This document shows positions 42,876 to 51,943 of a stretch of DNA of 64,000 nt, in pieces (the stretch's first letter is position 1; every line of letters starts with the position of its first letter). The DNA lies in assembly GCF_015767275.1 (NCBI RefSeq), contig NZ_JADWMY010000001.1, forward strand, positions 1,116,001 to 1,180,000, written 5' to 3'. The translations under genes and the position numbers were made by a program. The notes under the pieces are model-generated. The model saw only the letters and a list, made by a program, of their open reading frames with translations, was not told the DNA's origin and made no database searches. Origin of the DNA: Herbaspirillum sp. AP02 (GTDB lineage: Bacteria > Pseudomonadota > Gammaproteobacteria > Burkholderiales > Burkholderiaceae_D).

Positions 42876-43397
42876 TTACTGAGCCGCCGCAGCACGCATG
42901 GCCTTCAGGCCCGCGACCACGCGCAATTGATAGGACACGAAGGCGATCAGCTGTGACAGCGCCACCACCGCAGGGGTGCTGATGCCGGCCGCCGGCAGCT
43001 TCTCGATGGCGGCCTTGTCACCGTCGACCGGGCGCTGCGTCAGCGCACGGGTGAATTCCAGCATGGCGCGCAGCCGCCCCTGGGGCAACTGTTCAGGCTC
43101 GCCACCGTCGGCCACGGCCAGTTGCGCGGCCGCGGCCGACACCGCCTGCGCACGCGCACGATAATGCCCGGCCAGGTCGGTAGCACCGGCCAGCCGGCAC
43201 GCGTACAGCGCCACCAGCAGGCGCTCGTCCAGGCCGATACCTTCCAGCGCCGGATCGAACAATGTGTCGTAGCTGCCCTGCGAAGCCACCGCCACCTTCT
43301 CGCGCTGGTGGCGCAGACTGTGCAGCGGGCTGCCGGCGGCGAGGCCGGACAGTTGGTCGATGACATCCTTGCTGATGTCGTAGGCGGGGGTACTCAT
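42876..43397 (-). CDS. CMD-domain protein lacking the catalytic CxxC (Avi_7170-like)
   Basis: The 173-residue helical protein aligns with the CMD/AhpD fold (LDERLLVALYACRLAGATDL, then AGHYRARAQ). The positions expected for CxxC are Gly and Asp; only a His is retained. It is therefore unlikely to have AhpD thiol chemistry and may be a structural or substrate-binding partner of the CxxC paralogue encoded next. It matches the Avi_7170-type family by my recollection. The ATG at 43397 has AAGGAG before it and overlaps the stop of the upstream gene, indicating coupling. Confidence 0.82.
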   Translation of the reverse strand: MSTPAYDISKDVIDQLSGLAAGSPLHSLRHQREKVAVASQGSYDTLFDPALEGIGLDERLLVALYACRLAGATDLAGHYRARAQAVSAAAAQLAVADGGEPEQLPQGRLRAMLEFTRALTQRPVDGDKAAIEKLPAAGISTPAVVALSQLIAFVSYQLRVVAGLKAMRAAAAQ

Positions 43398-44725
43398 GAG
43401 GTCTCCTTGTTGGATGAATGCCTGGTCAGCGCGTCGCGCAGGAAGTGCTGCGCCTGCTGCCAGGAGTCGAGATCGGCGCGGGCGTTCGCAGCCGGCTCGC
43501 CACCACCGGTGCTGATGCGGCCCGATACCGGGTGGGCATAGGTGGTCTGCGTGGTCGGCACGAACGGGAACAGGATGGAATGGCCGGCATTGGCGTAATT
43601 GCGCCATACCACCGGCCAGGGGTGCGCCACCTCGGCCAGCTTGTCGCGCACCATGCTGCAATAGAGGCTGGAGGGCCAGGAACCATCGTCGGTGGCCGAC
43701 AGCAACAGCACCGGGCCGGCGATCTTTTCCACCGGGATGCGGGCACGGGCCACCGCCTCCTCGTCCTGCAAGGCGGTCAGCATCGCCAGTTCATGGCGAT
43801 GCGGTGCCGGGCCTTCGTCGAAGGGCGCCCAGCTGGCGCTGCGGTTGTCCTGCCACTGGTGTGGCAGCGGCTCGCCATGCAGCAGCCAGGTCGGGCCTTC
43901 GCGGCCCACGGCCGGGTCGGCCGCGTTCTGACCGCTGTGCACCAGCGCGCTGGGCACATAGGCCAGCACGGCCGATACCTTCTGCGGAAAGGTCGCGCCC
44001 AGCAACAGCACCAGTTCGCCACCTCGCGACTGGCCGCTGATGGCCACGAAGTCGTGCAGCGGCTGTACCTCGGCACGCAGCCAGTCCAGGCCACGTTCGA
44101 AATATTCCAGCGGCGTGTTGGAGATGTAGTTGGACAGCCCTGGCGCCTTGAAGTAAGCCAACGCGAAGGCAGCATAACCGCGCGAGGCATACAGCGCCGC
44201 GCGCGGTTCGTTGATGCCGCCGCCGGAACCGTTGACGATCATCACCGCAGGGTGCGGCCCCGGCGTAGCCGGCAGGAAGAGCGTGCCGACCAGCCCCTGC
44301 TCACGCACCTCGCGCCGGGTCACGCCCTCGGCCGCCAGGCGCTGCACCAGTTCCGTGCTGGCCGGGGTGCAGCGGGCCAGGCCCGGCTGGTCCAGCGACG
44401 ACACGGTCAGCGTCGTCACCAGCGGCGCCATCACATCGGAATGGAAGTTGTCGCGGCGCCCGGCCTGCACCGGTTGCTGCGACCACAGCGGGCCCATCGG
44501 ATCGATGCCGTAGTAGTCGCCATCGATGGCCGGGTTCATGCTCACATCCACGTTGCCATACGCATCGGCGATGTAGCAGGCGCTGCTCTGCCACTGGGCG
44601 CCATTGCGCAGGGTCGCCGATGAAATCCGCACCGGCTCGCCCGGATGCGCGCCACGCACGATGATGCGGCGTGGCACGTCGATCAGGTCGTCGGCCGGGC
44701 TGACCTCGATGGAGAAGTTGGGCAT
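43394..44725 (-). CDS. BAAT-family acyl-CoA thioesterase / acyltransferase
   Basis: The 443-residue protein has an N-terminal immunoglobulin-like domain of the bile-acid-CoA thioesterase/acyltransferase family and a C-terminal alpha/beta hydrolase BAAT_C domain. Its nucleophile elbow is SGQSRGG, the acidic residue lies in LLSATDDGSWPSS, and the His in NYANAGHSILFPF. The nucleophile is Ser; mammalian BAAT uses Cys and its thioesterase relatives use Ser. Hydrolysis of a thioester or ester is therefore more likely than amidation. It sits inside an importer operon between the binding-protein and CMD genes, suggesting it processes the imported compound. Confidence 0.87.
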   Translation of the reverse strand: MPNFSIEVSPADDLIDVPRRIIVRGAHPGEPVRISSATLRNGAQWQSSACYIADAYGNVDVSMNPAIDGDYYGIDPMGPLWSQQPVQAGRRDNFHSDVMAPLVTTLTVSSLDQPGLARCTPASTELVQRLAAEGVTRREVREQGLVGTLFLPATPGPHPAVMIVNGSGGGINEPRAALYASRGYAAFALAYFKAPGLSNYISNTPLEYFERGLDWLRAEVQPLHDFVAISGQSRGGELVLLLGATFPQKVSAVLAYVPSALVHSGQNAADPAVGREGPTWLLHGEPLPHQWQDNRSASWAPFDEGPAPHRHELAMLTALQDEEAVARARIPVEKIAGPVLLLSATDDGSWPSSLYCSMVRDKLAEVAHPWPVVWRNYANAGHSILFPFVPTTQTTYAHPVSGRISTGGGEPAANARADLDSWQQAQHFLRDALTRHSSNKETS

Positions 44726-44729
44726 GGGC

Positions 44730-46316
44730 TTACTTCTTGTCCTGGGTGACCATCATGGCGGTGGTGCGATCGCTGCTGATGGGAGTGACCTTCAGGCCCT
44801 TCTTGGCGGCCCAGATGTTCTGGTAGTGATACAGCGGGATCACGCCCACTTCTTCCGACACCGTCTTGGCGGCGCCACGCAGGATGGCTTCACGCTTGGC
44901 GGGATCGAATTCCGCGGTGGAGTCGGCCAGGGCCTTGTCCACGGCCGGGCTGCTGTAGTGGTTCCAGTTGGAGGCGCCGATGCCCTTCTTGGGATCGACC
45001 GAGCCCAGCACGTTGACCAGGGCATAGCTGGCTTCGCCGGTGCCGTTACCCCAGGCCAGGACCGAGACCGCGAACTCGTTCTTGTTGGCACGCGAGGAAT
45101 ACGACGCCCATGGCAGCACCTCGACCTGGGTCTTGATGCCGATGCGGGTCCAGAACTGGGCCACGGCCTGCATGGTTTCCGGCGCTTGCGGATAACGGTC
45201 GTTGGGGACGTGGATGGTCAGCTTGAAACCGTCCGGGAAACCGGCCTCGGCCAGCAGCTTCTTGGCCTGGGTGGCGTCGAAGGGGATGTTCTTGATCTCG
45301 GGGTTATAGCCGAAGGTGTCGGCCGGCATCCACTGGTTGGCCTCGGTGGCCGCGCCCTGCAGGATACGGTCGATCACGGCCTTGCGGTTGATGGCCAGCG
45401 ACATGGCGCGACGCACGCGCACGTCCAAAAGCGGGTTCTTGTCCAGCTGCTTGCCGTTGTTGTCGGTGATGAAGGGGCTGGGGCCTTCATGGAAGCTCGG
45501 CTGGATCAGCAGTACGCGCAGGCCGTTGTAGGGATAGACCGTGACGTTGGGCGACTGCTTCAGCTTGGCCAGGTCGGACACCGAGACCTTGTCGATCACG
45601 TCGACATCTCCGGAGAGCAGCGCCGCCGTGCGGGCCGCACCGTTGTTGATGTAGCGGTAGTTGACCTTGTCCCAGAGGGCCTTGCCGTTCCAGTAGTCGT
45701 CGTTGCGCTGCATGACCACGCGGTCGCCCGGGGTGTAGGCGACGAACTTGTAGGGGCCGGTACCCACCATGGCCGCGCCGCTGTTGTAGTTCTCGGTGGT
45801 GGACTTCTCGCCCACGTGCTTGCTGACGATGTGCACCGACGCCAGGTTCAGCGGCAGGTCGGGGTTGGGGATATTGGTCTTGATGACCAGGGTCAGCGGA
45901 TCCTTGGCGGTGACCGATTCGACCGTGCGCAGGTAGCCGGCGAAGGTCGCCACGCTGCCCGGCACGACGCGGGCGCGCTGGTAGGAGAAGATCACATCGT
46001 CAGCGGTGAAGGGCTTGCCGTCCTGCCACTTGACGTTGGGGCGCAGCTTGAATTCCCAGGTCTTGGGGTCGATGTTCTTCCAGCTCACGGCCAGGCCGGG
46101 GACCAGCTTGTTGTAGTCGTTCTGGACCAGCAGGTCCCAGAAATGCAGGTCCACCGAGCGGTCGCCGGCGTGGTTGTTCAGCTGCGGGTCCAGCGACGAC
46201 AGCGGGTCGGCAAAGGCGATGTTGAGGTTCTGCGCACGCGCTGCATCGGCAGCGGTGGCCAGGGCCACGCCGGTCAGGGCAATGGCCAGCAGGCGGGTCA
46301 GGAGGGTCTTCTTCAT
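44730..46316 (-). CDS. Peptide/nickel-type ABC transporter substrate-binding protein (SBP family 5)
   Basis: The 528-residue periplasmic protein has a signal peptide (ending ADAARAQ). It also has the family-5 binding-protein signature WEFKLRPNVKWQDGKPFTAD and typical segments YNSGAAMVGTGPYKFVAYTP and RVRRAMSLAINRKAVIDRIL. It delivers an oligopeptide-like or other ligand to the DppBCDF-type transporter encoded upstream in the operon. It appears to match the KPN_01854-type family (name recalled), known for association with AhpD-domain genes. The ATG at 46316 follows AGAGGAACC. An 86-base gap separates it from the ATPase gene. Confidence 0.9.
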   Translation of the reverse strand: MKKTLLTRLLAIALTGVALATAADAARAQNLNIAFADPLSSLDPQLNNHAGDRSVDLHFWDLLVQNDYNKLVPGLAVSWKNIDPKTWEFKLRPNVKWQDGKPFTADDVIFSYQRARVVPGSVATFAGYLRTVESVTAKDPLTLVIKTNIPNPDLPLNLASVHIVSKHVGEKSTTENYNSGAAMVGTGPYKFVAYTPGDRVVMQRNDDYWNGKALWDKVNYRYINNGAARTAALLSGDVDVIDKVSVSDLAKLKQSPNVTVYPYNGLRVLLIQPSFHEGPSPFITDNNGKQLDKNPLLDVRVRRAMSLAINRKAVIDRILQGAATEANQWMPADTFGYNPEIKNIPFDATQAKKLLAEAGFPDGFKLTIHVPNDRYPQAPETMQAVAQFWTRIGIKTQVEVLPWASYSSRANKNEFAVSVLAWGNGTGEASYALVNVLGSVDPKKGIGASNWNHYSSPAVDKALADSTAEFDPAKREAILRGAAKTVSEEVGVIPLYHYQNIWAAKKGLKVTPISSDRTTAMMVTQDKK

Positions 46317-46402
46317 GGTCGGGTTCCTCTGTGTGGTCATGGTGGAGGCACTACGGGATTTCCAAGTTCTTGACTGCTCGGTTCTAGTTTCTTGCATCTG
46401 CT

Positions 46403-47410
46403 TCAGCGGCCATCGTTGAGATGGCAGGCACTGCTATGCCCCGGCGCGATCTCGCGCAGGAGCGGTTGTTCTTCACGGCAGCGCGCCATCGCATGCGGGC
46501 AGCGCGGATTGAAATGGCAGCCCGTGGGTGGATTGAGCGGGCTGGGAATCTCACCCTTGATGGCGGTGAACTCCTTCTTGCGCGCCGCCATGCGCGGCAC
46601 CTCGGCCAGCAGGGCTTGCGTGTAGGGATGGTTGGGCTGGCCGAAGAGCTCGCCCACCGGCGCACTCTCCACCACCCGGCCCAGGTACATGATGACCACG
46701 CGGTCGGAGACATGCTCCACCACGCCCAGGTCATGGCTGATGAAGAGATAGGTCAGGCCCAGTTCTTCGCGCAGGTCCATGAACAGGTTCAGGATCTGCG
46801 CCTGGATCGACACATCCAGCGCCGCCACGGCCTCATCGCACACCAGCATCTGCGGCTGCACCGCCAGGGCACGGGCGATGCCGATGCGCTGGCGCTGGCC
46901 GCCGGAAAACTGGTGCGGGTAGCGGTCACGCAGCGCCGGATCGAGACCGGCGCGCAGCAACTGGCGGCAGACGTACTCATCCAGGTCGCCCTCGACCTTG
47001 CCATTGACCTGCGCGGCCTCGCCCACGATCTGGTCGATGCGCAGGCGCGGGTTCAGGCTGGCATAGGGGTTCTGGAAGATCATCTGCACCTGCAGGCGGG
47101 CTTCGGCCTCTTCCTTGCTGGTCAGCGTGGAACGCTGGCGACCGTTGACCAGCACCTGTCCATTCGAAGGATCAAGCAGGCCACAGGCCACGCGACCCAG
47201 GGTGGACTTGCCGCAACCGGACTCGCCGACCAGCCCCACCACTTCGCCGGGTAGCACCTTCAGATCGACCTGGTCGAGGGCGTGGGTGACGGCCGGCGGA
47301 CGGCTCCAGCCACGTGCCTGCAACTGGCGCTCCAGCCAGCCCTGGCGGCGCTCACCGAAGCGACGGCTGACGGCGCGGGTTTCGATCAGGGGAATGACGG
47401 CCTTATCCAT
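46403..47410 (-). CDS. Peptide-type ABC transporter ATP-binding subunit (DppF-like)
   Basis: The 335-residue ATPase has Walker A GESGCGKSTLG, signature FSGGQRQRIGIARAL and Walker B MLVCDEAVAALD. The C-terminal oligopeptide-transporter extension has a Cys motif (CHFNPRCPHAMARCREEQP) that in Dpp/Opp ATPases binds an Fe-S cluster. The walker-B loop reads DEAVAALD, the usual DppF form. It is the second of two ATPases energising the importer. The start at 47410 overlaps the stop of the DppD-like gene by eight bases. A longer upstream frame exists but runs in antiparallel overlap with dppD coding sequence. Confidence 0.92.
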   Translation of the reverse strand: MDKAVIPLIETRAVSRRFGERRQGWLERQLQARGWSRPPAVTHALDQVDLKVLPGEVVGLVGESGCGKSTLGRVACGLLDPSNGQVLVNGRQRSTLTSKEEAEARLQVQMIFQNPYASLNPRLRIDQIVGEAAQVNGKVEGDLDEYVCRQLLRAGLDPALRDRYPHQFSGGQRQRIGIARALAVQPQMLVCDEAVAALDVSIQAQILNLFMDLREELGLTYLFISHDLGVVEHVSDRVVIMYLGRVVESAPVGELFGQPNHPYTQALLAEVPRMAARKKEFTAIKGEIPSPLNPPTGCHFNPRCPHAMARCREEQPLLREIAPGHSSACHLNDGR

Positions 47411-48395
47411 GTTGCGCATTGCCCTCTGGGCTGGTGGTGGGGTGGTAGCAGCGTACGCGGTGGCCCGGCAGCGGTTCGCTGACTCCGGGGGCTTCCAGGC
47501 AGTGCTGGCTAACGCGCTCGCAGCGCGCCGCAAAGGCGCAGGTCGGGGGCAGGTGCAGCAGATTGGGCGTCATTCCGGGAATCTGGCGCAAGCGTGCACC
47601 GCGCCGGTTGTTGCTGGGCAGGCTGCCGATCAGGCCCTGGGTATAGGGATGCAGCGGCGCATCCAGCACCACCTCCACGCTGCCCTGCTCGACGATGCGT
47701 CCGGCATACATCACCGCCACTTCATCGGCCAGACCGGCCACTACCGACAGGTCGTGGGTGATCCAGATCAGCGCCGTGCCATGCTGGCGCGCCAGTTTCT
47801 GCACTTCCGACAGGATCTGCGCCTGGATGGTCACATCCAGCGCGGTAGTCGGCTCGTCGGCAATGATCAGGTCGGGCTTGTGCAGCATGGCGATGGCAAT
47901 GGCCACGCGCTGGCGCATGCCGCCCGACAACTGGTGCGGATAGGCCTGCAGACGCTCCTCGGGGCTGGCGATACCCATCATGCCCAGGGTGTCGCGGGCC
48001 AGTTCACGGGCCTGCTGGCGGCTCACCTTGCTGTGCGCGAGCACGGCATCGACCATCTGCGCCTCGACCTTGAGCACCGGGTTCAAGGTCATCATCGGAT
48101 CCTGGAAGATCATGGCAATACGATTGCCCTGCAGCTCGCGCAGGGAAGTCTTGTCCATGCGCACCAGGTCGCGTCCCTGGAACAGGATTTCGCCACCGAC
48201 GATGCGGCCCGGGGCATCGACCATGCCGAGGATGGAAAAACCGGTCACGCTCTTGCCCGAGCCCGATTCGCCCACCAGCCCCAGGATGCGGCCGCGGGCG
48301 ACCGACAGGGAGACGTCATCGACCGCAGGCAGCACACCATCGGGCGTGAAGAAATGGGTGCGCAGATTGCGCACTTCCAGCGTGAGCGCGCTCAT
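47403..48395 (-). CDS. Peptide-type ABC transporter ATP-binding subunit (DppD-like)
   Basis: The 330-residue ATPase has Walker [14 protein letters not shown], signature [15 protein letters not shown] and Walker [15 protein letters not shown]. The C-terminal Cys motif is [14 protein letters not shown]. This is the DppD/OppD form. It pairs with the DppF-like subunit encoded downstream. The ATG at 48395 overlaps the permease stop (ATGA), so the operon is translationally coupled at this point. Confidence 0.93.
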   Translation of the reverse strand: MSALTLEVRNLRTHFFTPDGVLPAVDDVSLSVARGRILGLVGESGSGKSVTGFSILGMVDAPGRIVGGEILFQGRDLVRMDKTSLRELQGNRIAMIFQDPMMTLNPVLKVEAQMVDAVLAHSKVSRQQARELARDTLGMMGIASPEERLQAYPHQLSGGMRQRVAIAIAMLHKPDLIIADEPTTALDVTIQAQILSEVQKLARQHGTALIWITHDLSVVAGLADEVAVMYAGRIVEQGSVEVVLDAPLHPYTQGLIGSLPSNNRRGARLRQIPGMTPNLLHLPPTCAFAARCERVSQHCLEAPGVSEPLPGHRVRCYHPTTSPEGNAQHG

Positions 48396-49357
48396 TTCTG
48401 CCACCTTGGATTGAGGATGTCGCGCAGGCGGTCGCCCACCAGGTTGATGGCGACGATCACAACCAACAGCGTGATGCCGGGATAGAAGCTGATCCAGTAT
48501 TCGCCCGAGAGCATGTATTGGTAACCGTTGGAGATGAGCAGGCCCAGCGAGGGCTCGGTAATGGGAACACCCAGGCCGAGGAAGGACAGCGTGGCTTCCA
48601 GCGTGATGGCACGGGCCACCTGCAGGGTGCCGATGACGATCAGCGGCGGCAGGCAGTTGGGCAGGATGTGGCGCACCATGATGCGCCAGGACGACAGGTT
48701 CAGTCCGCGTGCGGCCTCGACGTATTCCTTGCGTCGTTCCACCAGCGCCTGGCCCCGGGCGGTGCGGGCATAGTAGGCCCATTCCAGCACCACCAGCGTG
48801 GCCATGACGTTGAAGATGCCCTTGCCGACATAGGCCAGGATCAGCATGGCCACGAGAATCGACGGAAAGGACAGCACCAGATCGGCAAAACGCATCAGCA
48901 CCGTGTCCACCTTGCCCCCGGCGTAGGCAGCCAGCAGGCCGACGAGCGTGCCGATCACGCCGGCGATCAGCGCCGAGCCCACACCGATGCCCACGCTGAT
49001 GCGCAGGCCGTAGAGGATGGCCGAGACCAGGTCGCGGCCCTGGCCGTCGGTGCCCAGCCAGTAGGTATAGGTGCCCAGGCCGTTGATGGTGCCGGGATGC
49101 AGGCGGGCATCGAGCACGTCCAGCTGCATCAGGTCATAGGGGTTCTGCGGCGTGATCCAGGGCGCGGCAATGGCGCCAACGATCAGGAGCAGCACGATCA
49201 CCAGCCCCAGCACTGCCGAGCGCGAGGCCACGAAGTGGCGCAGCACGCGGCGCCAGGGCGACTCGCGGCGCGGCGCCTGGAAGGCCGACAGCTCGGCCAC
49301 GCGGGCGCGCACCTGCTCCTGGGTCATTGGGCTCATTTCGGTCTGCGGCACGCTCAT
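48392..49357 (-). CDS. Peptide-type ABC transporter permease (DppC-like)
   Basis: The 321-residue inner-membrane permease has the N-terminal DppC region and a large periplasmic loop with WLGTDGQGRDLVSAILYGLR, the diagnostic DppC/OppC motif. The EAA loop is EAARGLNLSSWRIMVRHILP. About six membrane helices are visible. It forms the translocation channel with the DppB-like subunit. The start codon overlaps the stop of that gene. Confidence 0.93.
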   Translation of the reverse strand: MSVPQTEMSPMTQEQVRARVAELSAFQAPRRESPWRRVLRHFVASRSAVLGLVIVLLLIVGAIAAPWITPQNPYDLMQLDVLDARLHPGTINGLGTYTYWLGTDGQGRDLVSAILYGLRISVGIGVGSALIAGVIGTLVGLLAAYAGGKVDTVLMRFADLVLSFPSILVAMLILAYVGKGIFNVMATLVVLEWAYYARTARGQALVERRKEYVEAARGLNLSSWRIMVRHILPNCLPPLIVIGTLQVARAITLEATLSFLGLGVPITEPSLGLLISNGYQYMLSGEYWISFYPGITLLVVIVAINLVGDRLRDILNPRWQK

Positions 49358-50328
49358 GCCTTGGCCTCCACCCGCACGCGCGGGTCCAGTATCTTGTAGA
49401 GCACGTCGACCACCAGGTTGATGGTGACGAACATGCAGACGATCACCATCAGGTAGGCCACGATCACGGGCCGGTCCAGGGCATTGATGCTATCGAGGAT
49501 CAGCTTGCCGGCACCGGGCCAGGCGAAGATGCTCTCGGTCACCACCGCAAAGGCGATGGTGGAACCGAACTCCAGGCCGACCACGGTCACCAGCGGGATC
49601 AGGGTATTGCGCAGCACATACATCAGCACCACTCGCGCCGGCGAGAGGCCCTTGGCACGGGCGAACTTGACGAAGTCCATCGGCAGCACCTCGCGCACGT
49701 TGGCGCGGGTCAGGCGGATCACCAGCGAAATCTTGAACAGCGACAGGTTGATGGCCGGCAGGATCATGTGACGCCAGCCATCCGCCGTCAGCCACGACCA
49801 CTGCACCCCGAACAGCTCGGCAGTCTGGCCGCGCCCGCCGGAGGGCAGCCAGCCCAGCGTGACCGAGAAGGCCATGATGAGCATCAGGCCGATCCAGAAG
49901 GTGGGCAGTGAAAAGCCCAGGATGCTGGTGGTCATGACCACCCGCGAGAGCGGGTGATCAGGCTTCATCCCCGCCAGCAGACCCAGCGGCACGCCCACCA
50001 GCAAGGCCAGGAACAGGGCCGCGAAGGCCAGTTCCAGCGTGGCCGGCAGGCGCTGGAAGATCAGGATGATGGCCGGGGTGTTGTAGACGAAGCTGTTACC
50101 CAGGTTGCCATGCAGGGCGCCATTGAGGAAAGACAGGTACTGGCGCCAGACCGGCTGGTCCAGCCCCAGCTCCTGGATGATGCGCAGGCGGTCCACCTGG
50201 TCGACGTCCTGGCCGATCAGGATATCGACCGGATTGCCGATCATGTGCAGGCCGAAGAAGACGATCACCGTCATCAACAGCACCACCATCAGCGCCTGCA
50301 GCACACTCTTTGCAATCGCTGCGCTCAT
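49354..50328 (-). CDS. Peptide-type ABC transporter permease (DppB-like)
   Basis: The 324-residue permease has the DppB N-terminal helix (VLQALMVVLLMTVIVFFGLH), the soluble segment QDVDQVDRLRIIQELGLDQP and the EAA-type motif VKFARAKGLSPARVVLMYVL. About six helices are present. Its ATG at 50328 overlaps the stop of the upstream oxidoreductase, so transporter and enzyme are made from the same message. The in-frame start at 50358 lies inside the preceding coding region and is less likely. Confidence 0.93.
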   Translation of the reverse strand: MSAAIAKSVLQALMVVLLMTVIVFFGLHMIGNPVDILIGQDVDQVDRLRIIQELGLDQPVWRQYLSFLNGALHGNLGNSFVYNTPAIILIFQRLPATLELAFAALFLALLVGVPLGLLAGMKPDHPLSRVVMTTSILGFSLPTFWIGLMLIMAFSVTLGWLPSGGRGQTAELFGVQWSWLTADGWRHMILPAINLSLFKISLVIRLTRANVREVLPMDFVKFARAKGLSPARVVLMYVLRNTLIPLVTVVGLEFGSTIAFAVVTESIFAWPGAGKLILDSINALDRPVIVAYLMVIVCMFVTINLVVDVLYKILDPRVRVEAKA

Positions 50329-51806
50329 GCGGGCAGCTCCCAGGGCGATTCGGTCCACTCGTCGCCTTCCAGTTCCGGCTCTTCATAGGACTGGATATTG
50401 CGGTAGTGGTACTCGACGTCTTCGCTGTACATCAGCGCGGCGATGCCCTGCGCCAGGCGATAGGCACCGTCGCTGATGGCGGGAATGTCACCGGATACCG
50501 TGCCTTGGCTGGCCGCGGCCGGGTAGCAGAAGCAGTGGATGCGCTCCAGCCCCGGCAGGCTGCCCGGGGTCTTCTGCTGGAACTCGAACACCGGACCCAG
50601 GTAGGGAGAATCGGCCAGTTCCCGGTCTTCCTCACCGGCGGGCGGCGTGTAACGATCACTCCAGTTGAGGATATGCGGCGCGATGTCCTTGAATTCGGGT
50701 CGGATGCTCCAGTCGATCTTGAAGCCGGTCGAAAAGAACAGGAAATCCAGTTCCAGCGGGCCACGGTTGGTCTGCAGCAGCAGCGAACCGTCGTTGTTGA
50801 CGTCCACCTTCTCGATGGCAGTGCCCAGCAGGAAGCGCGCATTGGCAAAGCGCGAGACGCGGCGCGTGCTGCCCGAAGGCGGCGGCACCTGCTGCACGTT
50901 GACGTAATGGCGGATGCGCCATTTCCATGCATCCGGCAGGTGCAGGTGACCATTGACCAAGCCCGGATTGCCGGAACCTTTACCCTTGTTGATGCGCGGC
51001 AGTTGCCGGCGACGGATCAGCAGGTCGACGCGGGCTGCCCCCTCTTCCAGGGCGGTGGCGGCACTGTCCATGGCCGAGGAGCCGCCGCCGACCACGCCCA
51101 CGCGCTTGCCCTTGAGGCTGGCGTAGTCGAATACGTCGGAGGAATGTGCCCAGCGGTCGCGCGGCAGTTGTTCCACCAGCGGCGGCAGGTAGGCGCCACC
51201 CAGGCCATCGCGCCCGGTGGCCAATACCACGCGGCGCGCCAGCACGGTGGACTCCCCCGCAGGCGACTGCAGCTTCAATGCGACGATGCCATCGGCGCGC
51301 GGCTGCACGGCCAGCACGCGGTGCTCGTTGCGGATATCCAGTTGCATCACGCGGCGGAACCAGCGCAGGTAATCCATCCACTGCAGGCGCGGAATCTTGT
51401 CCAGCGCGTCCCACGCCGCCAGCCCGAACTGCGCCTCGAACCAGGCGCGGAAGGTCAGCGCGGGAAAGCCCAGGGCCGGGCCGGTCAGGGTCTTGGGCGA
51501 ACGCAGGGTTTCCATGCGCGCCGTGGTGGCCCAGGGGCCTTCGAAGTCACGCGGCGACTGGTCATAGATGACATTGGGAATGCCCAGGTGTGACAGCGCC
51601 ACCGAGGCCGCCATGCCAGCCTGGCCACCGCCGATGATGGCCACGTCGATCACGGCCTGGCCATCGCGCTGCAGAGTCGGGGTCCACGACTTGCCGGGCA
51701 GCGCCAGCCATTCCAGGTCCTGGCGCAGACGCGCCTCCAGGGCAGCCAGCCCGCTCGGGCCGGGCGCGCCGGCGGTCAGGGTCGATGTCGGTTCGGTATC
51801 TTGCAT
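50325..51806 (-). CDS. FAD/NAD(P)-dependent oxidoreductase (flavin monooxygenase-like)
   Basis: The 493-residue flavoprotein has an FAD-binding motif VAIIGGGQAGMAASVAL near residue 55 and an NADPH-binding GVVGGGSSAMDSAA near residue 237. An ATGRDG-type motif (VVLATGRDGLGG) lies between them. The layout fits class B flavin monooxygenases or related NAD(P)-binding oxidoreductases. It is the first gene of the ten-gene importer operon and overlaps the DppB-like start. It may oxygenate or reduce the imported compound. There is no exact FMO fingerprint, so monooxygenase activity is only likely. Confidence 0.85.
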   Translation of the reverse strand: MQDTEPTSTLTAGAPGPSGLAALEARLRQDLEWLALPGKSWTPTLQRDGQAVIDVAIIGGGQAGMAASVALSHLGIPNVIYDQSPRDFEGPWATTARMETLRSPKTLTGPALGFPALTFRAWFEAQFGLAAWDALDKIPRLQWMDYLRWFRRVMQLDIRNEHRVLAVQPRADGIVALKLQSPAGESTVLARRVVLATGRDGLGGAYLPPLVEQLPRDRWAHSSDVFDYASLKGKRVGVVGGGSSAMDSAATALEEGAARVDLLIRRRQLPRINKGKGSGNPGLVNGHLHLPDAWKWRIRHYVNVQQVPPPSGSTRRVSRFANARFLLGTAIEKVDVNNDGSLLLQTNRGPLELDFLFFSTGFKIDWSIRPEFKDIAPHILNWSDRYTPPAGEEDRELADSPYLGPVFEFQQKTPGSLPGLERIHCFCYPAAASQGTVSGDIPAISDGAYRLAQGIAALMYSEDVEYHYRNIQSYEEPELEGDEWTESPWELPA

Positions 51807-51824
51807 ATCGCCTCGTCAAAAGCA

Positions 51825-51853
51825 TGAAAAGACCCCGCCTGCACACTGGCGGG
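51825..51853 (-). terminator. Terminator-like hairpin between the LysR gene and the importer operon
   Basis: On the minus strand CCCGCC (51853-51848) pairs with GGCGGG (51839-51834) across eight bases and is followed by GTCTTTTC. It lies 18 bases upstream of the start of the first operon gene, so it either ends LysR transcription or works as an attenuator. Confidence 0.6.
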
Positions 51854-51943
51854 CGATCGTCTCGTTTCGGGTTTTATGATGCAACGCCCTTCCCGGTTGA
51901 CGCTGCTGCTGGCTTGCTACGGCACTGCGTACTGCGAAATCAT

